This document shows, piece after piece, positions 44,055 through 53,049 of a DNA stretch of 64,000 bases. Location: NCBI RefSeq assembly GCF_000877395.1, contig NZ_JYFE01000074.1, forward strand, positions 62,001 through 126,000, read 5' to 3'. The notes under the pieces were generated by a model. It was given only the letters and a program-made list of their open reading frames with translations. It searched no databases and was not told the DNA's origin. This stretch comes from Jannaschia aquimarina (GTDB lineage: Bacteria > Pseudomonadota > Alphaproteobacteria > Rhodobacterales > Rhodobacteraceae). Positions within the stretch are counted from its first letter, which is position 1. Every line of letters begins with the position of its first letter. The translations under genes and the position numbers were made by a program.

Positions 44055-44345
44055 CAATCGGCTCTTTCGGGATGTCGTGTGTCGAGGCGCCCCTAACAGG
44101 CGCACGCCCGTTTGGCTACCCGTAGGCACGATGCGCGACCGGGCGGCATGCGCCGCGACGTCACGTTTCGGGGTCGGGTTTCCCCGACTTGGCGGATTGG
44201 TCCGCGCAAGGCACCATCGAACCGTCCAGAGGGCCATGTTCCGGTCCCGGACGAATGCGGTCGACCCCGTTTTCTCCCGACCGTCCCCGAAGTCGACGTA
44301 ACCAAAAGGATCGCCGTCGCGGTCCGCGTAACGAGGAGTCTCGAC

Positions 44346-44477
44346 ATGCCCTATACGATCAAGGTCCCCGCCGCGATGCTGGCCATGCTGCTGGCCACGC
44401 TGATGATGCTGCCCGACACGCATTCCGCACGGGCGACCGGAGACGACAGCTTGCGAACGAACGTCTCGACGAAGTGA
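44346..44477 (+). CDS. Putative small secreted peptide
   Basis: This 43-residue peptide has a hydrophobic signal-like segment (VPAAMLAMLLATLMMLP) and a short polar tail (DDSLRTNVSTK). The ATG follows a good AGGAG (44334-44338, ~8 nt). It stands in a 477-bp gap between the SulP and LysE genes. No family is recognised, and the coding status rests on the ribosome site and the hydrophobic stretch. Confidence 0.4.
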   Translation: MPYTIKVPAAMLAMLLATLMMLPDTHSARATGDDSLRTNVSTK

Positions 44478-44531
44478 CGGCGCACGGCAAAAAGTCTTGT
44501 TCCGTCCGGTGAGGAGGGGCAGGGTCGGAGA

Positions 44532-45149
44532 ATGATCTCCCTCCAGTTCCTCCTGACCGCCTTCGTGGTCGTCATCGCGCCCGGCACGGGTGTCGTCTAC
44601 ACGCTCGCCCTCGGGCTTGGGCGCGGACGGCGCGCCGCGATCGCTGCGGCGACGGGGTGCACGTTCGGGATCGTCCCGCATCTCGCGGCGGCGACGCTCG
44701 GCCTCGCCGCATTGCTCCATGCCTCGGCGCTTCTGTTCAACGTCATCAAATGGGCGGGCGTGGCCTACCTGCTGTGGATGGCCTGGGGGGCCTTGCGGCA
44801 GACGGGCGCACTGGCGGTGAAGCCGGCCGCGCCGTCACGCGACGGGCTGGTGCGCATCGCGATCCGCGGCGCGCTGATCAACATCCTCAATCCGAAACTG
44901 TCGATCTTCTTCCTGGCCTTGCTGCCCCCGTTCCTGTCCGGCGATCCCTCCACGGCCACAGCCGAGATGGCGATGCTGGGCGCGGTGTTCATGGCGATGA
45001 CCTGGGCCATGTTCGCGGTCTACGGCCTGTTCGCGAGCGCGTTCCGGGACTGGGTCCTGGCCTCGGAGCGCGCGATGGCGTGGCTGAACCGTGCCTTTGC
45101 GGGCATGTTCGCGGCGCTCGCCGTCCGGCTGGCGGCCGAGCGCGCCTGA
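44532..45149 (+). CDS. LysE-family translocator
   Basis: This 205-residue exporter has six membrane stretches. The opening is ISLQFLLTAFVVVIAPGTGVVYTLALGLGRGRRAAIAAATGC, in which the PGTGVVYT motif is conserved. The NPKLSIFFLALLPPFL segment follows at ~120. Such proteins export amino acids or metabolites; the cargo is unknown. It starts 54 nt after the small secreted ORF. Confidence 0.9.
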   Translation: MISLQFLLTAFVVVIAPGTGVVYTLALGLGRGRRAAIAAATGCTFGIVPHLAAATLGLAALLHASALLFNVIKWAGVAYLLWMAWGALRQTGALAVKPAAPSRDGLVRIAIRGALINILNPKLSIFFLALLPPFLSGDPSTATAEMAMLGAVFMAMTWAMFAVYGLFASAFRDWVLASERAMAWLNRAFAGMFAALAVRLAAERA

Positions 45150-45198
45150 AACCGACCCCGCGCTTGCCGGGCCGGGGTGTCGCGCCTAGGTCCGACGG

Positions 45199-45657
45199 AT
45201 GTGGACCGACAGCCCGATCCCCCGTTCCGCCCTGATCCTCGGCCTCGCCGGGCTGCTCCCCTTCGCCTGGGGTGCGGCGGCGATCTACGTCCCCGCGCTA
45301 TATGAGGTGACCTACCGCGCGCTGGGCCCGAGATTCGTCCCGCCCTTCGTCCTGCTGCAATACGGGACCGTGATCCTGTGCTTCATGTCGGGTGTCCTGT
45401 GGGGGTTCGCGACGCGGGCCGAAGGACGGGTCGCGGCGACCGGCTATGCCTTGTCGGTGCTGCCCGCCCTCTGGGCCTTCTTCATGGTGGCGGGTGGACC
45501 GATCAGCGCCTCGATCGCGCTGATGGCGGGGTTCGTGGGGCTGTTGGGGCTGGATTGGCTATTCTGGAACCAGGGGCTTGCACCGCATTGGTGGATGAAG
45601 CTCCGGCTGATCCTGACAGCAGTCGTCGTTCTGTGCCTTCTGCCGGTCGCGCTCTGA
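45199..45657 (+). CDS. DUF3429 membrane protein
   Basis: This 152-residue protein has five hydrophobic segments. It begins LILGLAGLLPFAWGAAAIYVP and includes LQYGTVILCFMSGVLWGFA and LLGLDWLFWNQGLAPHWWMKLRLILT, which fit DUF3429. It is an inner-membrane protein of unknown function. Confidence 0.85.
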   Translation: MWTDSPIPRSALILGLAGLLPFAWGAAAIYVPALYEVTYRALGPRFVPPFVLLQYGTVILCFMSGVLWGFATRAEGRVAATGYALSVLPALWAFFMVAGGPISASIALMAGFVGLLGLDWLFWNQGLAPHWWMKLRLILTAVVVLCLLPVAL

Positions 45658-45713
45658 GAGCGCGTCAGGGAAAGGCCAGGCCGCATTCGTTGGGCCGGGT
45701 AGCCGCCGATCGC

Positions 45714-45839
45714 GCCACCATGGTCCCCGCTGACGCTACCGTGACCGTCACTGGCGCCACCATGGTCGCCGCTGGCACTACCGTGGCCGCCAATGGCGCG
45801 ACCGTGGCCGCCGCTGGCATGACCGCGACTGCAAATGGC
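45714..45839. repeat. Six tandem 21-bp units
   Basis: Positions 45714-45839 hold six head-to-tail 21-bp units of the form GCnACCnTGGnCGCCnnTGGC, with alternating similarity giving a 42-bp super-unit. The unit length is a multiple of three, so any frame reads a 7-residue repeat. No frame through it has a convincing gene structure. It occupies the 297-bp gap after the DUF3429 gene. Confidence 0.7.
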
Positions 45840-45954
45840 GCTGATCGCTGTGAAGCGCCCGGCCGTCCGCGCCGGACCGATCCGTCGGCCACGTCGAGTC
45901 GAGCAGAGCGTGCCCCGCCTGACCTTCGCCGGCCCCGCACGGCGGGCGGTCGCC

Positions 45955-46071
45955 TCAGATGTCGCGATGCGGAACGCCGATCGCGTCTTTCCGCCTGGGT
46001 AGCGGAAGCACAAGCGGCGTGAGCACGACGAGAGCGGTTCCCAGAAATGCGACGAGCATCGTGATGGCCAT
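45955..46071 (-). CDS. Putative 38-residue single-helix membrane peptide
   Basis: This short frame encodes MAITMLVAFLGTALVVLTPL followed by a Leu/Pro-rich stretch and a basic tail (RRKDAIGVPHRD), i.e. one membrane helix. An unusually strong GAGGAGGA lies 8-15 nt upstream. It is 49 nt after the monooxygenase stop on the same strand and could share its transcript. No family is recognised; the call depends on the ribosome site and hydrophobicity. Confidence 0.45.
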   Translation of the reverse strand: MAITMLVAFLGTALVVLTPLVLPLPRRKDAIGVPHRDI

Positions 46072-46120
46072 GGATCGTCCTCCTCTCCCCCACGACTTGC
46101 ATGACTGTGTGAAGAATGGA

Positions 46121-47314
46121 TTAATCCACGAAAGAGGCGGCGCCGATCGGGCCCAGACCCGCACCCAGAGGCGGCATCATCGTGCCGCGCACCAGCGCAG
46201 GCAGGATCGCCTTCGCCGGTTGCGCCTGCGACACGGGCGCAAGCACCCGGTCGCGCAGCCATGGCAGCGCGCGACTGTCGGACTGGTATTGCGGCGTGAA
46301 GGCCGCCGACATCGTCTGATAGGCACGGACATGGGCGCGCCGCGCGTTCCACATGCGATGGCCCGCCTCGCCCAGGGGTCCCGCCTCGACAGCGCGGACC
46401 AGCGCCAGCGCATCCAGCAGGGCCATGTTCGCCCCCTGCCCCAGTTGCGGGCTCGCACGGTGCGCCGCGTCGCCCAGATGGACGATCCCGTCCGCAAAGG
46501 GACGCCGCAACTGGCCGTGGCCATAGCGCGCCATCACCATCTGGTCGTGGTCGGTGATCAGATCCAGGAACGGCCGCGCCTCGGGCCAGAGCATAGACGC
46601 CTCCGCGCGCCAGTCGTCCAGGGGACGCGCCAGCCAACCGGCATGCCCGTCGCGGGGCAGCGACCAGAAGACCGCGGCGAGGGCGGGGCCGCCGGTCTCC
46701 GCCCGGCCGATGGGAAGGACGCCGATCATGCGGTCCGCCCGGCGGTAGCGTTGGGACAGGCGATCGGATGGCAGGTCGGTCGCGGGCCATTCGACGACGC
46801 CCCAGATCGCACCATAGGGCAGCGGCCGGGCCGCAAGCGGCGAGAGCGGCGACGCCGCGCCCGCCGCGTCGATCACCAGATCGAACGCCTCGGTGAGGCG
46901 CTCGTTCACCCGCAACCGCGTCCCCTCCCGTCCGGTGACCGGGGCCCCCAGATCGAACCGCGCGCCTGCGCCGCGCGCCGCGTCGAGCAGGACGCCGTGC
47001 AAGGCGGCGCGGTGCATCGCCAGCCCCTCGCGGCCACGGCCCGCCGGGTCGTAGGTTACGTCCAGGATCACCCGGCCGCCCAGGGCCTCGGTGCCGTACA
47101 TCCGCGAGATCGGCTGCCCCAGCGCGCGGGCCGCGCCGCCCGAACCCAGCACATCCAGCACCGACAGGCCGACGGGCTGCACCACCAGGCCCGAGCCCAC
47201 GGGCCGCGGTGCCTCCCATTGATCGAAGACGACGACATCGTGCCCGGCCTGCGCGAGGCCCGTGGCCGCCGCGAGGCCGGCGATGCCCGCCCCAGCGATC
47301 GCGAACCGTCCCAT
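46121..47314 (-). CDS. FAD-dependent monooxygenase (salicylate hydroxylase-like)
   Basis: This 397-residue flavoprotein has FAIAGAGIAGLAAATGLAQAGHDVVVFDQ (FAD loop) at the start and LHGVLLDAA around the DG region. GDAAHRASPQLGQGANMALLDALAL (the GD motif) appears near 290. It belongs to the class A aromatic hydroxylases, though the aromatic substrate cannot be deduced. It is divergent from ileS across 223 bp. Confidence 0.88.
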   Translation of the reverse strand: MGRFAIAGAGIAGLAAATGLAQAGHDVVVFDQWEAPRPVGSGLVVQPVGLSVLDVLGSGGAARALGQPISRMYGTEALGGRVILDVTYDPAGRGREGLAMHRAALHGVLLDAARGAGARFDLGAPVTGREGTRLRVNERLTEAFDLVIDAAGAASPLSPLAARPLPYGAIWGVVEWPATDLPSDRLSQRYRRADRMIGVLPIGRAETGGPALAAVFWSLPRDGHAGWLARPLDDWRAEASMLWPEARPFLDLITDHDQMVMARYGHGQLRRPFADGIVHLGDAAHRASPQLGQGANMALLDALALVRAVEAGPLGEAGHRMWNARRAHVRAYQTMSAAFTPQYQSDSRALPWLRDRVLAPVSQAQPAKAILPALVRGTMMPPLGAGLGPIGAASFVD

Positions 47315-47537
47315 GAGCCCGGCCTAGATCGGGGGCGAGGGGCGCGCCACCTGCCAGGGCGTCGCGTCTTGCCGCGCCGTGGCACCAGTGCCATAAGCCG
47401 CCGCGACATGCCCCGGATGCGCCACATATCGCGAATTCTCCGCCCGGCGCCCTGACGGTTCCGTCGGGGTGGCCGGGCCACAAGGCGCCGGAGATCCGCG
47501 CCGACCGCATCGCCAGCATCTCGACGAAAGACGCGCC

Positions 47538-50489
47538 ATGACCACCGACGCTCCCGACAATGCTCCTGACTACAAGGACACGCTCAACCTGCCGCAGACG
47601 GACTTCCCGATGCGTGCCGGCCTGCCCAAGCGCGAACCCGCCTGGCTGGCCCGCTGGCAAGAGATGGGCATCTACGACCGCCTCCGCGAGAAGGAGGGGC
47701 GGGAGCGGTTCGTCCTCCATGACGGGCCGCCCTATGCGAACGGCAATCTCCATATCGGCCACGCGCTGAACAAGACGCTGAAGGACATCGTGGTCCGCAG
47801 CCACCAGATGATGGGCTACGACAGTCCCTACGTCCCCGGCTGGGACTGCCACGGCCTGCCCATCGAGTGGAAGATCGAGGAGAAGTACCGCAAGAAGGGC
47901 CGCGACAAGGACGCCGTCGACGTGGTCGAGTTCCGCCGGGAATGCCGGGAATTCGCCGATCACTGGGTCGGCGTGCAGCGGGACGAGTTCCAGCGGCTGG
48001 GCATCACCGGCAACTGGGCCGATCCCTACCTGACCATGGCGCATCACGCCGAGGCGGTGATCGCGGGGGAGTTCCTCAAGTTCGTCGAGAACGGGCTGGT
48101 CTATCAGGGCTCGAAGCCGGTGATGTGGTCGCCGGTCGAGAAGACCGCGCTGGCCGAGGCCGAGGTCGAGTACCACGACCGGCAGGTGGACGCGGTGTGG
48201 GTGGCTTTCAACATTGTCCGGCCGGTTGGAACCGCGAATGATAACGGCGTGGTGTACGAGGACATTCGTTGGACAGGTAACGCTAAGGTTGTCATCTGGA
48301 CAACCACGCCCTGGACCCTTCCTTCGAACCACGCGATCTGCTTCGGCCCCGACATCAAATATGGAATCTACGAGGTTACCGGTACGCCTGACGAATGCTG
48401 GGTCAACGTTGGAGACGTCTTCGTCATCGCTGACAAGCTGGCAAGCGATGCGCTAAGTGCTATGCGGCTTGATACGGACATGTGGCGTTACCGTTCGGAT
48501 GTTCCGCAAGAGCAACTCGCACAGATTGTATGCGCCCACCCCCTGCGCGGGGCCGAGGGCGCAGACGGCGAGTGGGACTTCGACGTGCCCCTCCTCCCCG
48601 GCGACCACGTCACCGACGACGCCGGCACGGGCTTCGTCCACACCGCGCCCAGCCACGGGGACGACGACTACCAGATCGGGCTCAAGCACGGCCTGCCCAT
48701 GACCCACAATGTCGAGGTGGACGGGTCCTTCCGCGAGGGTCTGCCCTTCTTCGGCGGGCAATACATCCTCAGCCGCGACGGCAAGAAGCCCGGCGGCGCC
48801 AACAAGGCCGTCATCGACAAGCTGGTCGAGATGGGCGCCCTGCTCGCCCGCAAGCGGATCACGATCAGCGACGCCCATTCCTGGCGTTCCAAGGCGCCGG
48901 TGATCCGCCTGAACCGCCCGCAATGGTTCGCCGCCATCGACCGCGAGGTCGGCGACGGGCAGGACACCTATGGCGACACGATCCGGAAGCGTGCGCTGAC
49001 CTCGATCGACAAGCTGGTGGAATGGACGCCCAAGACCGGGCGCAACCGTCTCTATTCCATGATCGAGGCGCGGCCCGACTGGGTTCTGTCGCGTCAGCGC
49101 GCCTGGGGCGTCCCGCTCGCCATGTTCACCAAGGCGGGCGCCAAGCCGGACGATCCGGACTTCATCCTGAACGACCCGGCCGTGAACGCCCGCATCCTCG
49201 ACGCCTTCGAGGCCGAGGGCGCGGATGCCTGGTATCAGCCCGGCGCCAAGGCCCGCTTCCTCGGCAACGATCACGATCCCGACGCCTATGAGCAGGTGTT
49301 CGACATCCTCGACGTCTGGTTCGACTCGGGCTCCACCCACGCCTTCGTCCTGCGCGACCGCGAGGACGGGACCGAGGACGGCATCGCCGACGTCTATCTG
49401 GAGGGCACCGACCAGCATCGCGGCTGGTTCCATTCCTCGATGCTGCAGGGCTGCGGCACCAAGGGACGCGCGCCCTACAAGGCCGTCGTCACCCACGGCT
49501 TCACGATGGACGAGAAGGGCATGAAGATGTCCAAGTCCATCGGCAACACCATCGCGCCGCAGGATATCGTGGGCCAGTACGGGGCCGACATCCTGCGCCT
49601 GTGGGTCGCGCAGGTGGACTATACCGCCGATCACCGCATCGGGCCCGAGATCCTGAAGGGCGTGGCCGACAGCTACCGCCGCCTGCGGAACACGCTGCGC
49701 TTCATCCTCGGCAACGTCGCCCATCTCGACGGGGTCGAACCCGCCGATCCGCTGGAGATGCCGGAGCTTGAACGATGGGTCCTGCACCGCCTGTCCGAAC
49801 TGGACGAGGTCGTCCGGGACGGCTACCGGCGGTTCGACTTCTCCGGCGTGTGGACCGCGATCTTCCAGTTCGCGACCGTGGACCTGTCGGCGTTCTACTT
49901 CGACATCCGCAAGGACGCGCTCTATTGCGATGGCGACAGCCTGCGCCGCCGCTCGGCCCTGACGGTGCTGGACATCCTGCACCGCCGCCTCACGGCGTGG
50001 CTTGCGCCGATCCTGCCCTTCACCATGGAGGAAGTCTGGCTGGAACGCTTCCCCGGCGACGGCAGCTCGATCCACCTCGAGGACTTCCCCGAGCCGCGGC
50101 CCGGCTGGCGCGACGGGGCGCTGGCCGAAAAGTGGGCGAAGGTGCGTGCCGTGCGCCGGGTCGTGACCGGCGCGCTGGAAGTGGCGCGGCGGGACAAGGT
50201 GATCGGCGCCTCGCTGGAGGCGGCCCCCATCGTCCATATCGACGGCACCACCAAGGCGCTGCTGGACGACCTGCCCTTCGACGACATCTGCATCGTGTCC
50301 GGCATCACGGTGACCGATGCCCCCGCCCCCGACGACGCGTTCCGGGGCGAAGGGTCGGACGGCGTGGCCGTGGTCTTCGCCCATGCCGAGGGCGGCAAGT
50401 GCCTGCGCTGCTGGAAGGTGCTGCCCGATGTGGGCCATCACGGCCATGACGGCGTCTGCGGGCGCTGCGACGGGGCATTGGGGGGATGA
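47538..50489 (+). CDS. ileS: Isoleucyl-tRNA synthetase
   Basis: This 983-residue class I synthetase has [16 protein letters not shown] (HIGH signature) and [13 protein letters not shown]. The CP1 editing domain carries [13 protein letters not shown] and [15 protein letters not shown], and [10 protein letters not shown] (KMSKS) is intact. The C-terminal zinc site is CLRCWKV...CGRC. Codons 223-332 (48204-48533) have markedly higher A/T in the third position than either flank, but the reading frame and conserved residues are intact. The ATG at 47538 is chosen over an upstream frame extension. The stop overlaps the macro-domain gene. Confidence 0.96.
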   Translation: MTTDAPDNAPDYKDTLNLPQTDFPMRAGLPKREPAWLARWQEMGIYDRLREKEGRERFVLHDGPPYANGNLHIGHALNKTLKDIVVRSHQMMGYDSPYVPGWDCHGLPIEWKIEEKYRKKGRDKDAVDVVEFRRECREFADHWVGVQRDEFQRLGITGNWADPYLTMAHHAEAVIAGEFLKFVENGLVYQGSKPVMWSPVEKTALAEAEVEYHDRQVDAVWVAFNIVRPVGTANDNGVVYEDIRWTGNAKVVIWTTTPWTLPSNHAICFGPDIKYGIYEVTGTPDECWVNVGDVFVIADKLASDALSAMRLDTDMWRYRSDVPQEQLAQIVCAHPLRGAEGADGEWDFDVPLLPGDHVTDDAGTGFVHTAPSHGDDDYQIGLKHGLPMTHNVEVDGSFREGLPFFGGQYILSRDGKKPGGANKAVIDKLVEMGALLARKRITISDAHSWRSKAPVIRLNRPQWFAAIDREVGDGQDTYGDTIRKRALTSIDKLVEWTPKTGRNRLYSMIEARPDWVLSRQRAWGVPLAMFTKAGAKPDDPDFILNDPAVNARILDAFEAEGADAWYQPGAKARFLGNDHDPDAYEQVFDILDVWFDSGSTHAFVLRDREDGTEDGIADVYLEGTDQHRGWFHSSMLQGCGTKGRAPYKAVVTHGFTMDEKGMKMSKSIGNTIAPQDIVGQYGADILRLWVAQVDYTADHRIGPEILKGVADSYRRLRNTLRFILGNVAHLDGVEPADPLEMPELERWVLHRLSELDEVVRDGYRRFDFSGVWTAIFQFATVDLSAFYFDIRKDALYCDGDSLRRRSALTVLDILHRRLTAWLAPILPFTMEEVWLERFPGDGSSIHLEDFPEPRPGWRDGALAEKWAKVRAVRRVVTGALEVARRDKVIGASLEAAPIVHIDGTTKALLDDLPFDDICIVSGITVTDAPAPDDAFRGEGSDGVAVVFAHAEGGKCLRCWKVLPDVGHHGHDGVCGRCDGALGG
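48204..48533 (+). other. Low-GC3 segment within ileS (possible recombinant tract)
   Basis: By hand count about 41 of roughly 110 codons in this segment end in A or T. The ~40 codons on either side have only about one each. Rare-for-this-genome codons such as GGA, GTT, CTA, GTA, ACA and AGT cluster here, and the edges are abrupt. It falls in the editing domain and includes WTTTPWTLP. Most easily explained by intragenic recombination from a different donor. Confidence 0.7.
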
Positions 50490-50941
50490 AGGTGCGGGAG
50501 GGCGACCTCCTGCATCTCGCCGAAGACGGCGCGTTCGACGTGATCGTCCATGGTTGTAATTGTTTTCACACGATGGGGGCCGGGATCGCGCGGGCGATCG
50601 CCGCGCGCTTTCCCGCCGCATTGGAGGCCGACCGCGCCACACCACATGCCGCCCGCTCGAAGCTGGGGACCTATAGCCATGCCGACGTCACGGTAGCGGC
50701 CGGACCGCTGACGATCGTGAATGCCTATACCCAGTACCGCTGGGGCGGTCGGGGTCGACAGGCGGATTACGAGGCCATCGACGGCGCGTTCGCAGCGATC
50801 GCGCGGGACTTCGCGACCCGGCGGATCGGCTACCCCCTGATCGGCGCGGGGCTCGCGGGCGGCGATTGGGACGTGATCGAGGGCATCATCCGGCGACGGC
50901 TGGACGGCCTCGACCACACGCTCGTCCGATGGACGGGCTGA
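50486..50941 (+). CDS. Macro-domain protein
   Basis: This 151-residue protein has the macro-domain ligand loop [20 protein letters not shown], then YTQYRWGG and [16 protein letters not shown]. These match ADP-ribose phosphatase/Appr-1''-p processing type macro proteins. It would remove or hydrolyse ADP-ribose derivatives, although substrate evidence is absent. The ATG is within the ileS stop region (GATGA overlap), so expression is coupled to the tRNA synthetase. Confidence 0.9.
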   Translation: MKVREGDLLHLAEDGAFDVIVHGCNCFHTMGAGIARAIAARFPAALEADRATPHAARSKLGTYSHADVTVAAGPLTIVNAYTQYRWGGRGRQADYEAIDGAFAAIARDFATRRIGYPLIGAGLAGGDWDVIEGIIRRRLDGLDHTLVRWTG

Positions 50942-51165
50942 CCGACGCCCGGATCGCCGCTGTGATCCGCACGCTCGCCGACCAGCGGGCCGGGCGGAGC
51001 TTCTGCCCATCCGAGGCCGCCCGCGCCCTGACCGACGACTGGCGTCCGGTGATGCCGGACGTGCGCCGGGTCGCCGCGGGGCTGGCCGACATCAAAGCCA
51101 CCCAGAAGGGTCAGGAGGTCGATCCGCTGACCGCGCGGGGACCGATCCGATTGGCGCGGCGCTAG
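50929..51165 (+). CDS. DUF3253 protein
   Basis: This 78-residue protein shows DARIAAVIRTLADQRAGRSFCPSEAARAL, then WRPVMPDVRRVAAGLA and QKGQEVDP with a terminal GPIRLARR. This matches the small winged-helix-like DUF3253. The function is unknown. It overlaps the macro gene by 13 nt and closes the ileS group. Confidence 0.85.
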   Translation: MDGLTDARIAAVIRTLADQRAGRSFCPSEAARALTDDWRPVMPDVRRVAAGLADIKATQKGQEVDPLTARGPIRLARR

Positions 51166-51211
51166 GGACCGGGCCCGCGAGCCGTCCGTCCCGTCCGGGT
51201 GAACGTGCGCC

Positions 51212-51793
51212 CTACCCGACCCGCCCGCGACGATCGGAGCGCAGCATCGCGTAGAGCACGTGGTTCCGCCACCGCCCTGCAATCTGGAGATAGGCCTGGG
51301 CCACTCCTTCGTACTTGAAGCCGCATCGCTCCAAGAGGGCGCGGCTGGCGACGTTCTCTTCGAGGCAGGCGGCTTCGAGCCGCGACAGGTCCAGCCGCCG
51401 GAAGGCGTGATGCGTCAGCGCCTCGATCGCCTCGCGCATGTAACCGTGACGGGCATGGGGCTCTCCGATCCAGTAGCCCAGCGTACCCTGCTGCGCGGGT
51501 CCGCGCCGGATGTTGTCCAGCGTGATCGCGCCGAGCAGGTCGCCCCCGTCCTTCTGCGTCAGGAACAGCGCCAGTGCGTTGCCCTGCACCTGGCTGCGCT
51601 GTGCCCAGTAGACGCGGTTGGTGAATGCCTTGCGGCTGAGATGATCGTGGGCCCAGGCGGGTTCCCATGGCTGCAGGAACGCAGCCGATCCTTCGCGCAA
51701 GGCGACCCAGGCCCGGTAATCGCCATGCTGGGGGAGACGCAGGATCATCCGATCCGTCTCGATCCTCGGACGACGAAAGCGGCCGAGCATCAC
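51212..51793 (-). CDS. GNAT-family N-acetyltransferase, RimJ-like
   Basis: This 193-residue acetyltransferase opens with TDRMILRLPQHGDYRAWVALREGS. It contains LGYWIGEPHARHGYMREAIEALTHHAF (acetyl-CoA loop) and RLEAACLEENVASRALLERCGF, the pattern of the RimJ/RimL group that modifies protein N-termini. Its start is coupled to the M16 peptidase stop by a 4-nt overlap, the last gene in the cytochrome oxidase operon direction. Confidence 0.9.
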   Translation of the reverse strand: MMLGRFRRPRIETDRMILRLPQHGDYRAWVALREGSAAFLQPWEPAWAHDHLSRKAFTNRVYWAQRSQVQGNALALFLTQKDGGDLLGAITLDNIRRGPAQQGTLGYWIGEPHARHGYMREAIEALTHHAFRRLDLSRLEAACLEENVASRALLERCGFKYEGVAQAYLQIAGRWRNHVLYAMLRSDRRGRVG

Positions 51794-53049
51794 GCCGCCA
51801 GCCTCTCCCGCAGGGCGCCAACGGTGGGGGCCGCCTCGACCGGTCCATAGAGCGCGAGCGCCGGCTCCGTCCCCAGAAGCGCACCGGCATGGTCCCGCAG
51901 AACGCGGGCGTCGACGGCGTCGATCTTCTCGATCATTTCCGCAAGGGGCGGCACCCGGTCCCAGATGGCGACGACGCGGGCCAGACGCTCGGCCCGGCTG
52001 GACGGGCTTTCCAAGCCCATCAACATGCCGGCCTTCATCTGCGCCCGGGCACGCGCGACTTCCACCTCGGTCATGTCGTCGGCGGCGCGGCGCAACTCGT
52101 CCACCACCAGCGCGCCAAGCCCGGCCACATCCTCGGCGCCCGTGCCCGCATAGACGGTCAGGAGGCCGGTATCGGAATAGGCGCCCACCTGCGCAAAGAT
52201 CGTGTAGCAGAGGCCGCGCTTCTCGCGCGCTTCCTGAAACAGCCGGGAGGACATGCCGCCGCCCATCGCGCCGGCGAAGACCTGCGCGGCGTAGATGCCG
52301 TCTTCGCGATAGCCCGGTTGCGCGAAGCCCAGGGCGAGATGCGCCTGTTCCAGATCCTTGACCGTGCGGTGCTCTCCCCCAACGAAGCGGGCCGGGTCGG
52401 GCGCCGGAACGGGGCGTGGGGTCAGATGGCCCAACAGATCTTCGGCCATGCGGCAGATATCGTCGTGATCCACCGCGCCCGCCGCCGACAGGATCATCGA
52501 ATGGGGCGCGTAGTGGCGCGCGGTGAAGGCCTGGAAATCGGCGCGCTGGAACGCGCGGACCCGATCCGACGGACCCAGGATCGTGCGGCCCATGGGTTGC
52601 TCCGGGTAGGCCGCTTCCTGGAGCCAGTCGAAGATGATGTCATCGGGCGTGTCGAGCGCCTGTCCGATTTCCTGAAGGATGACGCCCCGCTCGGTCTCGA
52701 TCTCGCCCTCGTCGAAGGCCGGGTTGAGCACGATGTCCGAGATGAGGTCCAGCGCCAGCGGCACGTCGTCCCGCAGCACGCGGGCGTAATAGGCTGTCAC
52801 CTCGCGGGAGGTATAGGCGTTGATGTAGCCGCCCACATCCTCGATCTCTTCGGCGATCCGCAGTGCGCTGCGCCGGGCCGTCCCCTTGAAGGCCATGTGT
52901 TCGAGGAAATGCGCGATGCCGTTCTGCTCGACGCTCTCGTGCCGGCCACCTGCACCGACCCAGATCCCGATGGAGGCGGATTCGAGACCCGGCATGGCCT
53001 CGGTCACGACGCGGACGCCGTTGGGCAGGCGGTGAAGGCGTGGCGTCAT
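51790..53049 (-). CDS. M16-family zinc metallopeptidase
   Basis: This 419-residue processing peptidase has the inverted zinc motif HFLEHMAFKGT (HxxEH) near residue 50 and a downstream Glu in the family helix. The second, inactive half carries the repeat fold. It resembles the mitochondrial processing peptidase beta subunit, as in other alphaproteobacteria. It is coupled to thrC by a 4-nt overlap. Confidence 0.93.
   Translation of the reverse strand: MTPRLHRLPNGVRVVTEAMPGLESASIGIWVGAGGRHESVEQNGIAHFLEHMAFKGTARRSALRIAEEIEDVGGYINAYTSREVTAYYARVLRDDVPLALDLISDIVLNPAFDEGEIETERGVILQEIGQALDTPDDIIFDWLQEAAYPEQPMGRTILGPSDRVRAFQRADFQAFTARHYAPHSMILSAAGAVDHDDICRMAEDLLGHLTPRPVPAPDPARFVGGEHRTVKDLEQAHLALGFAQPGYREDGIYAAQVFAGAMGGGMSSRLFQEAREKRGLCYTIFAQVGAYSDTGLLTVYAGTGAEDVAGLGALVVDELRRAADDMTEVEVARARAQMKAGMLMGLESPSSRAERLARVVAIWDRVPPLAEMIEKIDAVDARVLRDHAGALLGTEPALALYGPVEAAPTVGALRERLAA

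Noticed and set aside
45714-45839. Possible CRISPR array
   Set aside because: The 21-bp units are contiguous without unique spacers, and no cas genes are near.
45444-48332. Very long minus-strand open frame (over 900 codons) spanning several genes
   Set aside because: It is antisense to ileS and DUF3429 and runs out of frame through the monooxygenase. It is rich in Arg/Gly/Pro with no domains. High GC makes such frames common.
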